Assembly: GCA_902810745.1 (NCBI GenBank)
Contig: CADDYW010000006.1
Span: forward strand, 43,933-107,932
Source: Chloroflexota bacterium
GTDB lineage: Bacteria > Chloroflexota > UBA6077 > FW602-bin22 > CADDYW01
Direction of reading: 5' to 3'
Length of the DNA stretch: 64,000 nt
Shown: piece after piece, positions 27,608-35,804 of the stretch
How the letters are laid out: each line of letters begins with the position of its first letter
Position numbering within the stretch: the stretch's first letter is position 1
Program-made: the position numbers and the translations under genes
The notes under the pieces: model-generated
What the model was told of the DNA's origin: nothing
The model's input: only the letters and a program-made list of their open reading frames with translations
Database searches by the model: none

Positions 27608-28417
27608 ATGATCGCGAACCCGCCGGAGCGTATCATCGAGCTCACGCGTCTGAATCCGTACGAGCGTTTTCCCGATGGCCGGCCGCGCGTCCCTGACGAT
27701 CTTCTGGAGCGCATGAAGAAGGTCACGACGGAAGAAGCGTGGGGTGTGCTGCGCAAGCACGGCTATCACTTCCAGTTCGAGGGAAACTGGATGAACTTGC
27801 ATCCCGATGAGCCGCTGGTCGGCCGAGCCGTGACCGCGGTGTTCATGCCGCTGCGACCGGACGTGCACGAGATTATTGAAGAGCAAGGAAAGGCCGAGGG
27901 GCGCATCGGCGGGCAGAACTCGTGGGTGATCGACACGCTCCTGCCGAACGACGTGATCGTCGTTGATCTGTTCGGTAAGATCGTCGACGGGACGTTCGCG
28001 GGTGATAACCTGGCGACCGCGATCCATTCGCGCAGCCACACCGGGATGGTTATCGACGGGGGCATCCGCGACCTTCAGCGGGTGTACGAGATCGAGCACT
28101 TTGGCGTGTTCGTCCGCGGGGTGGATCCATCGGCGATCGCGAACGTGATGTTGATGGGCATCAACGTGCCGATTCGGATCGGACGGGCGACCGTTCTGCC
28201 TGGCGACGTCGTCCTGGGAACACGAGAAGGGGTCATCTTTATTCCACCGCACCTCGCCCAGGAGGTGATCGAGCGCTCGGAGGATATCCGCCTGCGGGAC
28301 GAGTTCGGCCATCAGCGCATTCGCGAGGGCCGCTATACCCCGGGCGAGATCGACCGTGCCTGGCCGCCGACGATCGAAGAGGACTTTCAGCGCTGGAAGG
28401 CGGAGCGGAAAACGTAA
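27608..28417 (+). CDS. RraA-family protein (HMG/CHA aldolase-like)
   Basis: A 269-residue protein of the RraA/4-hydroxy-4-methyl-2-oxoglutarate aldolase superfamily. The core motif is VIDGGIRDL, with preceding GDNLATAIH and following VLPGDVVLGTREGVIFIPP, as in the metal-dependent aldolase/decarboxylase members. It is longer than E. coli RraA (about 160), with an extra N-terminal ~70 residues containing WGVLRKHGYHFQFEGNW, as in many catabolic paralogues. The ATG follows AGGAGGAGG. Its stop codon lies inside the repeat element that begins at 28407. Substrate not determined; it interrupts the glycan region and is probably unrelated to it. Confidence 0.85.
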   Translation: MIANPPERIIELTRLNPYERFPDGRPRVPDDLLERMKKVTTEEAWGVLRKHGYHFQFEGNWMNLHPDEPLVGRAVTAVFMPLRPDVHEIIEEQGKAEGRIGGQNSWVIDTLLPNDVIVVDLFGKIVDGTFAGDNLATAIHSRSHTGMVIDGGIRDLQRVYEIEHFGVFVRGVDPSAIANVMLMGINVPIRIGRATVLPGDVVLGTREGVIFIPPHLAQEVIERSEDIRLRDEFGHQRIREGRYTPGEIDRAWPPTIEEDFQRWKAERKT

Positions 28418-28552
28418 AACGCAAAACGGAACACGGAAGGGGAGGTACGCGGAATGGCCTTCGCTGTCCAAGTGCTTCTTGCAAGTGCGCGGTACCGCAC
28501 GACAAGGCCTGTCCTGGCCCGACCATTACGTTTTCCGTTTCATGTTTTCCGG
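28407..28552. repeat. Dispersed AT-richer intergenic element, copy 1
   Basis: The left edge holds ACGTAAAACGCAAAACGGAA (28412-28431), which is found exactly, in inverted orientation, at 62575-62594. The right edge holds ACGTTTTCCGTTTCATG and TTTTCCG (28528-28551), an imperfect inverted copy of the left edge and similar to 62599-62621. Total length about 145 bp. It carries the stop codon of the RraA-family gene. No open reading frame inside. Confidence 0.6.
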
Positions 28553-28562
28553 TAAAAGAACT

Positions 28563-28591
28563 GGGGCACGAGCGGCTGGAACCCGTGCCCC
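28563..28591 (-). terminator. Possible rho-independent terminator
   Basis: GGGGCACG (28563-28570) pairs with CGTGCCCC (28584-28591) across a 13-nt loop. On the minus strand the stem is followed by AGTTCTTTTACC, a weak T-rich tail, so it may end the tRNA-Glu transcript. It could also act for the plus-strand RraA-family gene, though without a T-tract. The 250 bp between it and the tRNA holds no gene I can recognise. Confidence 0.45.
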
Positions 28592-28842
28592 GCCAAAGGA
28601 GGAAAAAGTGGGGATGAGGCCACTACGATAGCCAATGGCTTCCTCGCCGGACTCGAAGAGCAAGAAGTATGCCAGAAGGGATGCGGTGGGAGGCCAGTAG
28701 CTCGGAAACGAACTGGGTGCTGGTTGCAGGAATGACGTCTGGGGTCGAGGAAGCCCGTGCCATCCTTGAGCATCGCACACGTGGCCATGCCGCGGAGCCA
28801 GCCAATCGGCGATCCAGGAGGCGCGTGCGCGCCCGGTATAAC

Positions 28843-28919
28843 TGGTAGCGCATACGGGATTCGAACCCGTGATCTCCGCCTTGAGAGGGCGGTGTCCTTG
28901 GCCGCTAGACGAATGCGCC
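28843..28919 (-). tRNA. tRNA-Glu (anticodon CTC)
   Basis: The minus strand folds as a complete cloverleaf with an encoded 3' CCA. The acceptor stem pairs GGCGCAT with ATGCGCT, having one G-U pair at its end. The anticodon stem is CCGCC/GGCGG around the loop CTCTCAA, giving anticodon CTC, which reads GAG. The T arm contains the usual GGTTCGAATCC. Size is 77 nt including CCA. Confidence 0.95.
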
Positions 28920-28939
28920 GAGAAAAGTGGGTACACTGA

Positions 28940-28968
28940 AGTATAGCGTGTCGCGCGCCATGATGCAA
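28940..28968 (-). promoter_or_regulatory. Promoter of tRNA-Glu
   Basis: On the minus strand TTGCAT (28968-28963) and TATACT (28945-28940) are 17 bp apart. The predicted start is about 12-15 bp before the mature tRNA 5' end. Spacing and both hexamers are close to the sigma-70 consensus. Confidence 0.7.
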
Positions 28969-29191
28969 ATTCACGGCAGGTCGAGAGCCGGATCTCGTGC
29001 CTGCCGCCTGGTCAGAGCCTGGCGCGACCACGAGCGCTGACCAAACTGTTTGGGGAGCCATTTTGGGCTTCCGCACTCGCCCCGCTGGAGCGGTCCCACG
29101 TGGCATACGAGCAGGATAGCCTGGTATAATCGCGCCGTGCCTGGCCGTAGAGGGCAATGCCGAGCCGAGCACGGTGGATCGAGGGGAGCGG

Positions 29192-29869
29192 GTGAAACTT
29201 TCCGTCCTGATTCCGGTGTACAACGAGAAGGCGACGATCGCGGCGCTGATCGAGCAGGTCCGGAGTGTCCCGATTGACAAGGAGATCATCGTCGTCGACG
29301 ACTGCTCGCGCGATGGCTCGCGCGACGTTCTCCAGCGTATCGATGCTCCTGACGTCCTCATCCTCTATCACGAGCGAAATCAAGGGAAAGGAGCAGCCAT
29401 ACGGACTGGTCTCGAGCACGCGACCGGCGAATACGTGATCATCCAGGACGCGGACCTGGAGTACGACCCACGGGAGTATCCTCGGCTTCTCGCGCCGCTC
29501 CTCGCGGGAGATGCAGACGTCGTCTACGGATCGCGGTTCAAGGGGCAGATTCGTCACATGACGCTGATTCAGCGGCTCGGCAATCGCTTTCTGACGCTGC
29601 TCACGAACGTGCTGTATGGGACCAGCCTGAGCGATATGGAGACCTGCTACAAGGTGGTGCCCACGTCGGTGATGCGCAGCCTGAAGCTGCGCAGTCGGGC
29701 CTTCGACTTCGAGCCGGAGGTTACCGCCAAGCTGCTGAAGCGGGGGTGTCGGATCCTGGAGGTTCCGATCAGCTACACGGCCCGTGCCTCGAGCGAAGGA
29801 AAGAAAATCGACTGGCGCCATGGCTTCCCCGCCGCCTGGTGCCTGATCAAGTATCGATTCGTGGATTAG
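29192..29869 (+). CDS. Glycosyltransferase family 2 (DPM1-like)
   Basis: A 225-residue GT2 enzyme beginning KLSVLIPVYNEKATI, with IIVVDDCSRDGS, the metal-binding VIIQDADLEYDP and YGSRF, and the C-terminal SDMETCYKVV and EVTAKLLKRGC segments seen in polyprenyl-phosphate mannosyl/glucosyltransferases. It lacks C-terminal membrane helices. It likely charges undecaprenyl phosphate with a sugar at the inner membrane face. The GTG at 29192 follows GAGGGGAG; a TATAAT box is at 29125-29130. It begins a run of same-strand glycan genes. Confidence 0.88.
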   Translation: MKLSVLIPVYNEKATIAALIEQVRSVPIDKEIIVVDDCSRDGSRDVLQRIDAPDVLILYHERNQGKGAAIRTGLEHATGEYVIIQDADLEYDPREYPRLLAPLLAGDADVVYGSRFKGQIRHMTLIQRLGNRFLTLLTNVLYGTSLSDMETCYKVVPTSVMRSLKLRSRAFDFEPEVTAKLLKRGCRILEVPISYTARASSEGKKIDWRHGFPAAWCLIKYRFVD

Positions 29870-29870
29870 G

Positions 29871-30911
29871 GTGCCCGCCCTCAACCGGCTGGCGGAGTGT
29901 GTGAACGACTTGGAAGATGTCGACTGTCTCCTATGTGGGAGCACTGAGCGCCAGGTTTTGTATCGCGGTAAAGATCGACTTCACCACGTGCCCGGCGAAT
30001 TTACTCTAGTCGAGTGTACGCGCTGCGGGTTCATTTACCTCTCTCCGAGGCCTGACCGCGACGAGATTCGGCACTTTTATCCAAGCGATTACCTTCCGTT
30101 CCGACCAGCTATACACGAGGAGCGTTCTCCTCTCCGTCGCTTCGATCGCCTCTTCGGATTGTATCGTCGTTGCCGCTTGATCCGCCAGCTCAAATCTCGA
30201 GGGAGCCTTCTCGACGTGGGTTGTGGGACCGGAGACTTCCTCGCGGTCATGCAATCGTACCCTGGTTGGACCGTACGTGGTCTCGAGCCGCACGCTGAGG
30301 CAGCGGCCCAAGCGCGAGCACAGTATGGGTTATCAATCGATCCAGTATATCTTGACGATCTTCCGTACCAAGACGGCGCATTTGACGTCGTGACCATGTG
30401 GGACGTACTTGAGCATCTTCCCCGACCACGCGAGTCGCTCGGTCGCCTTCGGAGGGTACTCCGATCAGACGGGGTACTCGTCATCGGTTTGCCCAATCGA
30501 GACTCCCTTGACGCAAAGCTGTTCGGTCAGTACTGGGCGGGGCTTGACGTACCTCGGCACTTCTCGGTTTTTTCCGTGTCAGACGTGACCCGTGCGCTTC
30601 TCGAAGCAGGCTTCGACAAGCCCGAGATCTTCAACCTTAACGGTGGCTACCACGCCTTCGCCCTCAGCGTGCGCTTCTTGCTAGATGGAGCTCGTGCTGA
30701 TCCCAAGCTCCGAGCGGTGATCCTCTCGACAATCAGCTCGTTACCGTTTCGTCTGGCCTCAGTCCCGTATTTTAGCTTGCTCAAATGGCTGAAGATGGGT
30801 TCCACGATGATCATTGTGGCACGCACCGCCTGCGAAGGCGGAAAAAACAACAAGCATACTGATGCTCGGGTCACGACGAGAAACACGCTGACTGGTAGCA
30901 CACATGATTGA
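29871..30911 (+). CDS. Class I SAM-dependent methyltransferase with N-terminal zinc-ribbon-like motif
   Basis: A 346-residue protein. Residues about 19-55 contain C-LLCGS and CTRCGF pairs, a zinc-ribbon-like module common in sugar C-methyltransferase relatives. The SAM site is LLDVGCGTGDF near residue 113, followed by VTMWDVLEHLP (motif II/III of the Methyltransf_23 group). Such proteins methylate sugars or lipids in surface-glycan loci. The GTG at 29871 comes 1 bp after the preceding stop and has no clear ribosome-binding site, so the start is uncertain; GTG 29901 is an option. Confidence 0.85.
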   Translation: MPALNRLAECVNDLEDVDCLLCGSTERQVLYRGKDRLHHVPGEFTLVECTRCGFIYLSPRPDRDEIRHFYPSDYLPFRPAIHEERSPLRRFDRLFGLYRRCRLIRQLKSRGSLLDVGCGTGDFLAVMQSYPGWTVRGLEPHAEAAAQARAQYGLSIDPVYLDDLPYQDGAFDVVTMWDVLEHLPRPRESLGRLRRVLRSDGVLVIGLPNRDSLDAKLFGQYWAGLDVPRHFSVFSVSDVTRALLEAGFDKPEIFNLNGGYHAFALSVRFLLDGARADPKLRAVILSTISSLPFRLASVPYFSLLKWLKMGSTMIIVARTACEGGKNNKHTDARVTTRNTLTGSTHD

Positions 30912-31650
30912 GTTCGAGACCCAGCGTGCGCCTGATGCGCCGTCGAAGTCGAGCTTGGACGCTTACGAGGAGATCTATCGCACGGCACCCATAGCACAGC
31001 TCGAGAGCTTTTACATCTGGGCGCTTCGGCTCTCCGACCCGCGACCGGGGCTGCGCCTTCTCGACGTATCGTGCGGAATCGGGCGACTCGTCGACATCGC
31101 TGCAAAGCAAGGCTTGAAAGCGGTTGGGCTAGATCTCTCCCGCACTGCAGTCACGGTCGCACGTTCGAATGGCGGGAGGGGAGACCTGGTCGTGGGCGAT
31201 GCCGAGAGGCTGCCCTTTCCAGACGATTGCTTCGATCGAGTAATCAATCTTGGAAGCCTCGAGCATTACCAGAACCCAGACCGGGGTGCTGCCGAGATGG
31301 CACGCGTCCTTCGTCCCGGAGGGAAAGCGGTTGTTCTCCTTCCTAATAGTTTCGCCTATCATCACGTTCTCTATGTTTGGCGCACGGGACGAGTGTTCGA
31401 TGACGGTCAGCCACTGCAACGATACGGGACTCAAGCAGATTGGCGGGATCTCCTGGAGCGAAACGGACTGGGCGTGGAGCGTGCCGTCAAGTATCAATAT
31501 GTCAGGCCGTTTACGGGCGCTGACATGGTCTGGTATATATGTCGGCCGTTAAAACTGTTGCAGATGCTGCTCGACCCGCTCATCCCGCTTAATGCTGCGA
31601 ACTGCTTCGTTTTCATCTGCCGCAGGAAGAGCGCCATTATGAGGCATTAG
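30904..31650 (+). CDS. Class I SAM-dependent methyltransferase
   Basis: A 248-residue methyltransferase. The SAM motif LLDVSCGIGRLVD is near residue 53, the acidic end of the second strand is AVGLDLS, and the third motif is GDAERLPFPDDCFDRVI, as in Methyltransf_11. The start overlaps the end of the previous methyltransferase gene by 8 bp, so translation is coupled. Probably modifies a glycan or lipid intermediate made by the adjoining glycosyltransferases. Acceptor unknown. Confidence 0.85.
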   Translation: MIEFETQRAPDAPSKSSLDAYEEIYRTAPIAQLESFYIWALRLSDPRPGLRLLDVSCGIGRLVDIAAKQGLKAVGLDLSRTAVTVARSNGGRGDLVVGDAERLPFPDDCFDRVINLGSLEHYQNPDRGAAEMARVLRPGGKAVVLLPNSFAYHHVLYVWRTGRVFDDGQPLQRYGTQADWRDLLERNGLGVERAVKYQYVRPFTGADMVWYICRPLKLLQMLLDPLIPLNAANCFVFICRRKSAIMRH

Positions 31651-31670
31651 AAAAGGGTTCAATTTTCCTA

Positions 31671-31699
31671 TTGACGGCCAGTCGAGAAGGGGCTATGAT
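31671..31699 (+). promoter_or_regulatory. Strong sigma-70 promoter for the secreted repeat protein
   Basis: TTGACG (31671-31676) and TATGAT (31694-31699) are exactly 17 bp apart. The promoter lies within the open frame upstream of the secreted protein gene, which shows that the ATG-ATG at 31695 is part of the -10 region and is not the translation start. Confidence 0.7.
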
Positions 31700-31766
31700 G
31701 GCGTCTACTTCAAGGAAGCTAGCTGACGGTATCTCGTGGGTTAGACAAGGACTGGAGGGCAGTTCG

Positions 31767-33122
31767 GTGAGGGTATATTCGCTACGATCCTTTCGTGCTC
31801 GGCTTCGCACAGGCGTAGTGGTTGGAGCACTTTTGGGGGTAACGGTCCTGGCGGGCGCTGCTCAGGCGCAGCCGGCTCCGATGCCTGCGCTCCAAACGAC
31901 GCAGAGCACGTCCTACACGTCGGGTATTCAAGTCCAAAACCTCAGTCCGACGACTGCGAACGCGCAGATCATCTACTACAATCAGAACGGATCCGTGGCT
32001 ACTCAGCAATCGTTCCAAATTCCGCCCAATGGATCGTACACAATTTTCGGCAATACGATGGCGGCTCCTGCGGGCTTCGTAGGTTCGGCGGTCATCAGTG
32101 CTGACCAGCCAATCCAGGCCATTACTAATATCCTCGGAGCTAGCCCGACGACCGGCGAAGCGTACGACGGTGTTTCCAGTCCAGCGACGACCGTCAACGT
32201 CCCCTTGTTCCAGCAAGCGAACAGCGGTTTCAACACATCGCTCTACATCCAGAACGCGTCAGCATCCTCGAATAACGTGACCGTGACTTTTTACCAGAAC
32301 GGGACGCAAGTATCACAGAAGGTATTTCCTCTCGGTGCGAACGGCTCAGTCACGGTTGATGCGTCGAACGACGGGATCACGACGAAGTTTGTTGGCTCGG
32401 CTATTGTGACGGCCCAACAACCCGTTTCTGTGACTGCCAATCAGACGAATGGGTCGATCCTGTTTTCCTACACGGGGGCCGGTGCCGGAGCGCCAACCCT
32501 CTACGCACCGTTAATCATGACGAACAACAGCGGTTGGACGACAGGTTTCCAGGTCCAGAACGCGGGTAGTCAGGCGACGACGGTTTCTCTTTACCTGAAC
32601 GGAGGATCATCTGCGGTTGCAACCGCTAACCTGAGTCCCGGACAGTCCGTCACGTGGTTTCCAGTGCCCGGCACAACGTCCGGGAGTAAGTTCGTCGGTT
32701 CGGCTACGGTTAAGTCGAACAATGGTCAGCCCCTGCTAGGTGCTGTCAACGAACTGAATAGCGCGCTGGGCCAGGGCATGACCTATAGTGCGTTTGTCGG
32801 CGGCACCCAGACGGTCAATATGCCACTGATTATGTTCAACAACAGTGGATATTACACTGGTGAGCAAATTCAGAATGTAGGCTCCATTCCTGCGACTGTT
32901 GATTTCAAAGTGAATGGTACCGTCGTGAGCACGCAGGTCATTCAGCCTGGAGCGTCTTTCACCTGGTTCGGGACGAATCTAATCCCGGGCGGTGGCAAGG
33001 TGGCGAGTGCGCAGGCCGTCGCACGGGAGGGTGGTGCCCAGATCGTCGGCATCGTGAATGAGATCACCAGTCCGCAGCAGCCTGGCGATACATCTTTTGC
33101 CTATGAGGGCTTCAGTCAGTAA
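31767..33122 (+). CDS. Secreted protein with four tandem beta-rich repeats
   Basis: A 451-residue protein of unknown function. Residues 1-34 are a signal peptide: basic start (RSFRARLR), hydrophobic core GVVVGALLGVTVLAG and a probable cut after AQA. Four repeats of about 102-107 residues start near residues 49, 154, 256 and 361. Each opens with a (T/S)G-x-Q-x-QN strand, continues through a hydrophobic N-G turn, then a PxGxS strand and a (K/G)FVGSA strand, with linkers of the form PLxMxNNSG. The C-terminus ends mid-linker (YEGFS). No cysteine, no LPXTG and no C-terminal helix. GTG 31767 is chosen because GGAGGG lies 8 nt upstream and downstream of the promoter. Likely an extracellular or wall-associated adhesive/structural protein. 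Confidence 0.75.
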   Translation: MRVYSLRSFRARLRTGVVVGALLGVTVLAGAAQAQPAPMPALQTTQSTSYTSGIQVQNLSPTTANAQIIYYNQNGSVATQQSFQIPPNGSYTIFGNTMAAPAGFVGSAVISADQPIQAITNILGASPTTGEAYDGVSSPATTVNVPLFQQANSGFNTSLYIQNASASSNNVTVTFYQNGTQVSQKVFPLGANGSVTVDASNDGITTKFVGSAIVTAQQPVSVTANQTNGSILFSYTGAGAGAPTLYAPLIMTNNSGWTTGFQVQNAGSQATTVSLYLNGGSSAVATANLSPGQSVTWFPVPGTTSGSKFVGSATVKSNNGQPLLGAVNELNSALGQGMTYSAFVGGTQTVNMPLIMFNNSGYYTGEQIQNVGSIPATVDFKVNGTVVSTQVIQPGASFTWFGTNLIPGGGKVASAQAVAREGGAQIVGIVNEITSPQQPGDTSFAYEGFSQ

Positions 33123-33151
33123 GCCTGTAAGCAGTCCGAATCCGCACGACG

Positions 33152-33187
33152 AGGCAAGGCAAGCGTGAGTAGACGCTTGCCTTGCCT
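33152..33187 (+). terminator. Strong hairpin terminator
   Basis: A perfect 15-bp stem, 33152-33166 with 33173-33187, and a 6-nt loop (GAGTAG) lie 30 bp after the secreted protein stop codon. The tail (GGTTGGGT) is only partly T-rich. Position and stem strength make termination, or mRNA 3' protection, likely. Confidence 0.7.
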
Positions 33188-33249
33188 GGTTGGGTCGCTT
33201 GCGTCCCTCCGGCTCTAAGTCTACAATCGCCTGAGATGCGAGGCGAGAC

Positions 33250-34266
33250 GTGCGGCTGGTCGTTCAGATCCCCTGCTACAATGAGGAAGCGACGATTGGC
33301 CAGGTCATTGCAGAGATTCCCCGCGAGATCTGCGGCGTCGACGAAGTGATCGTCCTCGTCGTCGATGATGGATCGACCGACCGTACGGCGGGAGTTGCGT
33401 TAGCAGCCGGTGCCGACTACGTTGCGCATCACACCCGGAACCGAGGCCTGGCAGCCGCATTTCGAACGGGCCTCGACGTGGCGATTCGTCTTGGGGCTGA
33501 TGTCATCGTCAACACGGACGGTGATCATCAGTACCGCGGCGCTGAAATACCTAAATTGGTGGAACCGATCCTGAACGGCCGGGCAGATCTGGTCGTCGGC
33601 GATCGGGACGCGGCCTCAGTAGGACATTTCTCCCGTCAAAAGCGGTTCCTCCAGGCCTTCGGAAGCTGGGTTGTGCGACAACTTTCCGGCACAACTGTCC
33701 CAGATGCTCCGAGCGGTTTTCGAGCGCTCTCGCGGGAGACAGCACTCCGACTCAACGTGGTAACTGATTACTCCTACACGATAGAGACCCTCATCCAGGC
33801 GGGCGCCCAGCGCCTTGCTGTAAGTAGCGTACCAGTCACTGCGGATCCGACACCGCGGCCGTCACGCCTGGCAAGCAGTACTCTTGCATACGTACAGCGT
33901 TCTTGTATCACCTTGGTACGCGCCTATGCGATGTACCAGCCGTTGCGTGTCTTTTTGCTGATCAGTCTCGTTCTCCTGCTCCTGGGATTGGTCGGCGTAG
34001 CCCGGTTCCTCTGGTACTATTCACACGGTGCTAGCTCCGGTCACATCCAGTCGCTCGTTCTGAGTAGTGTGCTTCTTATCACTGGGCTGCAAGTCGGCCT
34101 CATTGGGCTGGTCGCCGATCTCATCGCGGGGAATCGCCGACTGATGGAGGAAGCGCTCTACCGTCTTCGCAAGCTTGATACGACCGGAGGGTTGTCAGAC
34201 GAGTCGGCTGCAAAGCCTTCCGACCATCTGCGAGAAGAAAGCAACGAGAGTATTGCCCATGTCTGA
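33250..34266 (+). CDS. Membrane-anchored glycosyltransferase family 2
   Basis: A 338-residue GT2 protein. The catalytic domain begins [16 protein letters not shown] and has [12 protein letters not shown], the metal motif NTDGDHQY and the [10 protein letters not shown] segment. Two hydrophobic segments near residues 235-257 and 270-295 anchor the C-terminus, as in ArnC/GtrB-type enzymes that transfer a sugar to undecaprenyl phosphate. Start is GTG. The end overlaps the fabZ-like gene by 8 bp. It probably loads a lipid carrier for glycan extension on the outer membrane face. Confidence 0.88.
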   Translation: MRLVVQIPCYNEEATIGQVIAEIPREICGVDEVIVLVVDDGSTDRTAGVALAAGADYVAHHTRNRGLAAAFRTGLDVAIRLGADVIVNTDGDHQYRGAEIPKLVEPILNGRADLVVGDRDAASVGHFSRQKRFLQAFGSWVVRQLSGTTVPDAPSGFRALSRETALRLNVVTDYSYTIETLIQAGAQRLAVSSVPVTADPTPRPSRLASSTLAYVQRSCITLVRAYAMYQPLRVFLLISLVLLLLGLVGVARFLWYYSHGASSGHIQSLVLSSVLLITGLQVGLIGLVADLIAGNRRLMEEALYRLRKLDTTGGLSDESAAKPSDHLREESNESIAHV

Positions 34267-34714
34267 CCTCGCTTCTCGAACCAATCAGGTAAATGAAATT
34301 CGACGTGCTCTCCCACACCGCTATCCGTTCCTGCTCGTCGATCGCATCGTGGAAGTCTCGCCGGACGGCACACGCGCGGTCGCAATCAAGAATGTAACAG
34401 TAAACGAGCCGTTCTTTCAGGGCCACTTTCCAGACAACGCGATTATGCCAGGTGTGCTAATCGTCGAGGCACTTGCTCAAGCTGCGGGCGCGGCACTGCT
34501 TGGATCGGCAGCACGTGATGGTAAGCTGGCGATGCTCGCCGGCCTTGACGGTTTTCGCTTCCGTCGGCCGGTTGTACCAGGCGATACGCTTCGCCTGGAG
34601 GTTGCATTGATCAAGATGCGCGGTCCAGTGGGGCGGGTTCAGGGGCGAGCGCTCGTCGACGGGCAGGTTGCCGCGGAGGGAGAGATCACGTTCGCGCTGG
34701 TGTCTTCATCCTGA
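34259..34714 (+). CDS. fabZ: FabZ-like 3-hydroxyacyl-ACP dehydratase
   Basis: A 151-residue hot-dog-fold dehydratase. It has [12 protein letters not shown] and the active-site segment [20 protein letters not shown], with catalytic His56 and Glu70. FabZ removes water from 3-hydroxyacyl-ACP in fatty-acid elongation. Here it sits between a GT2 and a GT4 gene with overlapping starts rather than beside fab genes. In diderms fabZ is tied to lpx genes; no lpx genes are seen here. It may be the cell's normal FabZ displaced, or serve a lipid-linked glycan. Enzyme identity is secure, context role is not. Confidence 0.88.
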   Translation: MSDLASRTNQVNEIRRALPHRYPFLLVDRIVEVSPDGTRAVAIKNVTVNEPFFQGHFPDNAIMPGVLIVEALAQAAGAALLGSAARDGKLAMLAGLDGFRFRRPVVPGDTLRLEVALIKMRGPVGRVQGRALVDGQVAAEGEITFALVSSS

Positions 34715-34730
34715 TTCGGGGAAGGCGCTG

Positions 34731-35804
34731 GTGCGGATCACTTTTGTAACTCCGGAGCTAACCCTCTCGGGCGGAATGCTTGCGATTGTGGGGTTTGCCA
34801 ACGGTTTGGCGGATCGCGGATATTCTGTGACTCTCGTCTCGCTGCGATCACGATTTGACTCGCTCGTGGAGCTGATCGATCACCGCGTCGCGATTGTGTG
34901 GACCCGCTTGCGATTGCGTCCAGTACCCGGCCATCACCTTACGAATGCAATGCTGGCCTTGGATCTGGCGAGAGTTATTCCACGCTCCGATGTCCTGGTT
35001 GCTACCTATGCTCCAACCGCGCTCCCGGTCCTGCTGGCTTCTGCGCTTGGTCGTGGGCAGCGTTACTGGATGTACGCTGACTACCGAGAGATGTTTTCAT
35101 CACGCCCGGTCGAATGGTGGATGGTCCGCAACCTCCCGAGGTTTTTCAGGGTCGTAATGACCAATTCCCACGCTTCTGTCGCAGAGCTCAAGATGTATAG
35201 CAACGTGGATGCGGTTTTTGTTGGGCTGGGCCTGCCGAGGAGGGACCACCTGTGGCCACCAGCACGTAGCCAGGCTCGCCCGCTTGTCGCCCTCTATGTT
35301 GGCGATTCCCGGCCGCGCAAGGGTCTGCGCGAATTTCTAAGAGCGGGTGAGATTGCCCATCAATCCATCTCGCAGTTGCGGCTTCAGATCGTAACGAAAG
35401 ACGATGCGGCGATCAGCTGTCAAGTTCCCTTCGATCATGTCGTTAAGCCGAGTGCTCGGGCGCTTGCAGATCTATATCGCGGCTGTGGCGTCTTCGTTTC
35501 GACGTCGTGGTCGGAGAGTCTTGGTATTCCCCCACTTGAGGCGATGGCCTGTGGAGCACCCGTCGTCATCACCGATCAGCGTGGCGCGCGCGATTACGCT
35601 GTCGACGGTAAGAACTGTCTTGTAGTTCCAACGCGTGATCCGAAGACAACGGCGGAAGCGATTATTCGCATCTTGACCGATCAGTGTCTCGCGGAGCGGT
35701 TGAGCGCGGCCGGTCTTGAGACCGCACAGCAGTATCGCTGGGAAACAGCGCTCGACCGCTTTGAGTCTGCTCTTCACACCGCTCCGGTCGAGAATCAGTG
35801 CTGA
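34731..35804 (+). CDS. Glycosyltransferase family 4
   Basis: A 357-residue GT-B enzyme. The N-terminal half begins RITFVTPELTLSGGM, and the donor-binding half contains ALYVGDSRPRKGLREF and the GT4 signature VFVSTSWSESLGIPPLEAMACGAPVVITD with its two glutamates. Retaining transfer from a nucleotide sugar is expected. GTG 34731 follows GGGGAAGG. The stop overlaps the next gene's ATG (TGATG), so the chain fabZ - GT4 - GT2 is translationally coupled. Donor and acceptor unknown. Confidence 0.88.
   Translation: MRITFVTPELTLSGGMLAIVGFANGLADRGYSVTLVSLRSRFDSLVELIDHRVAIVWTRLRLRPVPGHHLTNAMLALDLARVIPRSDVLVATYAPTALPVLLASALGRGQRYWMYADYREMFSSRPVEWWMVRNLPRFFRVVMTNSHASVAELKMYSNVDAVFVGLGLPRRDHLWPPARSQARPLVALYVGDSRPRKGLREFLRAGEIAHQSISQLRLQIVTKDDAAISCQVPFDHVVKPSARALADLYRGCGVFVSTSWSESLGIPPLEAMACGAPVVITDQRGARDYAVDGKNCLVVPTRDPKTTAEAIIRILTDQCLAERLSAAGLETAQQYRWETALDRFESALHTAPVENQC

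Noticed and set aside
31671..31766. Extended N-terminus for the secreted repeat protein beginning at TTG 31671 or ATG 31695
   Set aside because: This stretch carries the promoter itself; GTG 31767 has a good ribosome-binding site and directly precedes the signal peptide.
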